A DNA stretch of 34,383 nucleotides from JBMNQI01 sp050944055 (GTDB lineage Bacteria; Bacillota; Clostridia; Oscillospirales; Oscillospiraceae), in NCBI GenBank assembly GCA_050944055.1, contig JBMNQI010000019.1, positions 1 to 34,383 on the forward strand, read 5' to 3'. The notes beneath the pieces were generated by a model, which saw nothing but the letters and a program-made list of their open reading frames with translations, was not told the DNA's origin and ran no database searches. Made by a program: the position numbers and the translations under genes. Positions 34,001 to 34,383 of the stretch are shown one piece after another. The stretch's first letter is position 1, and each line of letters starts with the position of its first letter.

Positions 34001-34383
34001 TTTATTTGCAAACAACGTTGTTCCGCTCTGTAAATTGTGGCAGCGATGTGGCGCAGGCATCCGCGTGGGAGATGTGCGGCAGTTCTTACCCGGATGCTTG
34101 TGGAGTGTACCTGCGCCGAAGATGCCAAGTTACGCGGAAAGCCCGTATACTGGCAGCCCTTGTATTTCTTGCCGGCCATCGCGAGCTGAGGGCTTATGAA
34201 CATAGCCCGCCGCGTTTGGCCTTATCAGCTCTATGTCCTGCAGGGCGCATATCCCTGAAGAAAAACACTTCTGTTTATCCTAAAGCTCGGATAATCTTCC
34301 GTAAGAAGGAACTGTGATAATACATCGGCTGCCAATTCGCTGGGCAACTTTACCAAAATATAATTTCATCTCCCCTATTATTA
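34001..34383. other. unassigned terminal region
   Basis: The last about 380 bases contain short overlapping frames on both strands, none with convincing protein character, ribosome binding site or family motif. A minus-strand frame (ALQDIELIRPNAAGYV, about 34150-34250) looks mildly protein-like and may belong to the decayed gene next to it. No RNA gene or clear promoter was seen. Confidence 0.4.

Overview
The window most resembles a chromosome segment of an anaerobic Clostridia-type Bacillota, with mid-range GC. The reasons are strong AGGAGG-type ribosome binding sites, sigma-A type promoters, a Gram-positive CpsB/CpsC/CpsD phosphoregulatory set, class I c-di-GMP riboswitches and many oxygen-independent flavin and iron-sulfur enzymes. 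No mobile-element gene, rRNA or CRISPR array was seen. There is one tRNA.

Region 1 (32-9134, + strand) is a Wzx/Wzy-type exopolysaccharide or capsule operon. It holds a CpsC-like co-polymerase, a CpsD tyrosine kinase, a CpsB PHP phosphatase, two GT4 and two GT2 glycosyltransferases, an EpsG-type polymerase and a Wzx flippase. The priming phosphoglycosyl transferase is not in the window. Immediately downstream (9148-10773) is a separate unit: a good promoter, two nearly identical tandem c-di-GMP-I aptamers (74 nt, one difference), a secreted right-handed beta-helix protein and a strong terminator. c-di-GMP therefore probably controls a polysaccharide-modifying or polysaccharide-cleaving protein placed right behind the polysaccharide genes.

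Region 2 (10.8-19.9 kb) contains three Old Yellow Enzyme/2,4-dienoyl-CoA reductase-type flavoproteins. Two are close paralogues lying in opposite orientation about 5-7 kb apart. Between them are a LysR regulator, an orphan sugar-type substrate-binding lipoprotein and the third, more distant OYE. A zinc-ribbon membrane protein and tRNA-Leu(CAG) follow.

Region 3 (21.6-33.7 kb, all - strand) is a nine-gene block. In transcription order it encodes a UGSC-like two-domain protein, a maleate isomerase/arylmalonate decarboxylase-family enzyme, a QueG-like 4Fe-4S protein, a TAXI-type TRAP binding lipoprotein, a fused TRAP permease, an FAD oxidoreductase, a butanol-dehydrogenase-type Fe-alcohol dehydrogenase, a second QueG-like 4Fe-4S protein and a second FAD oxidoreductase. 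The likely theme is import of a small organic acid followed by isomerisation or decarboxylation and redox conversion. The substrate cannot be read from the sequence. This block is the best candidate for an undescribed pathway. A decayed, frameshifted gene end and otherwise unassigned DNA fill the last about 650 bases.
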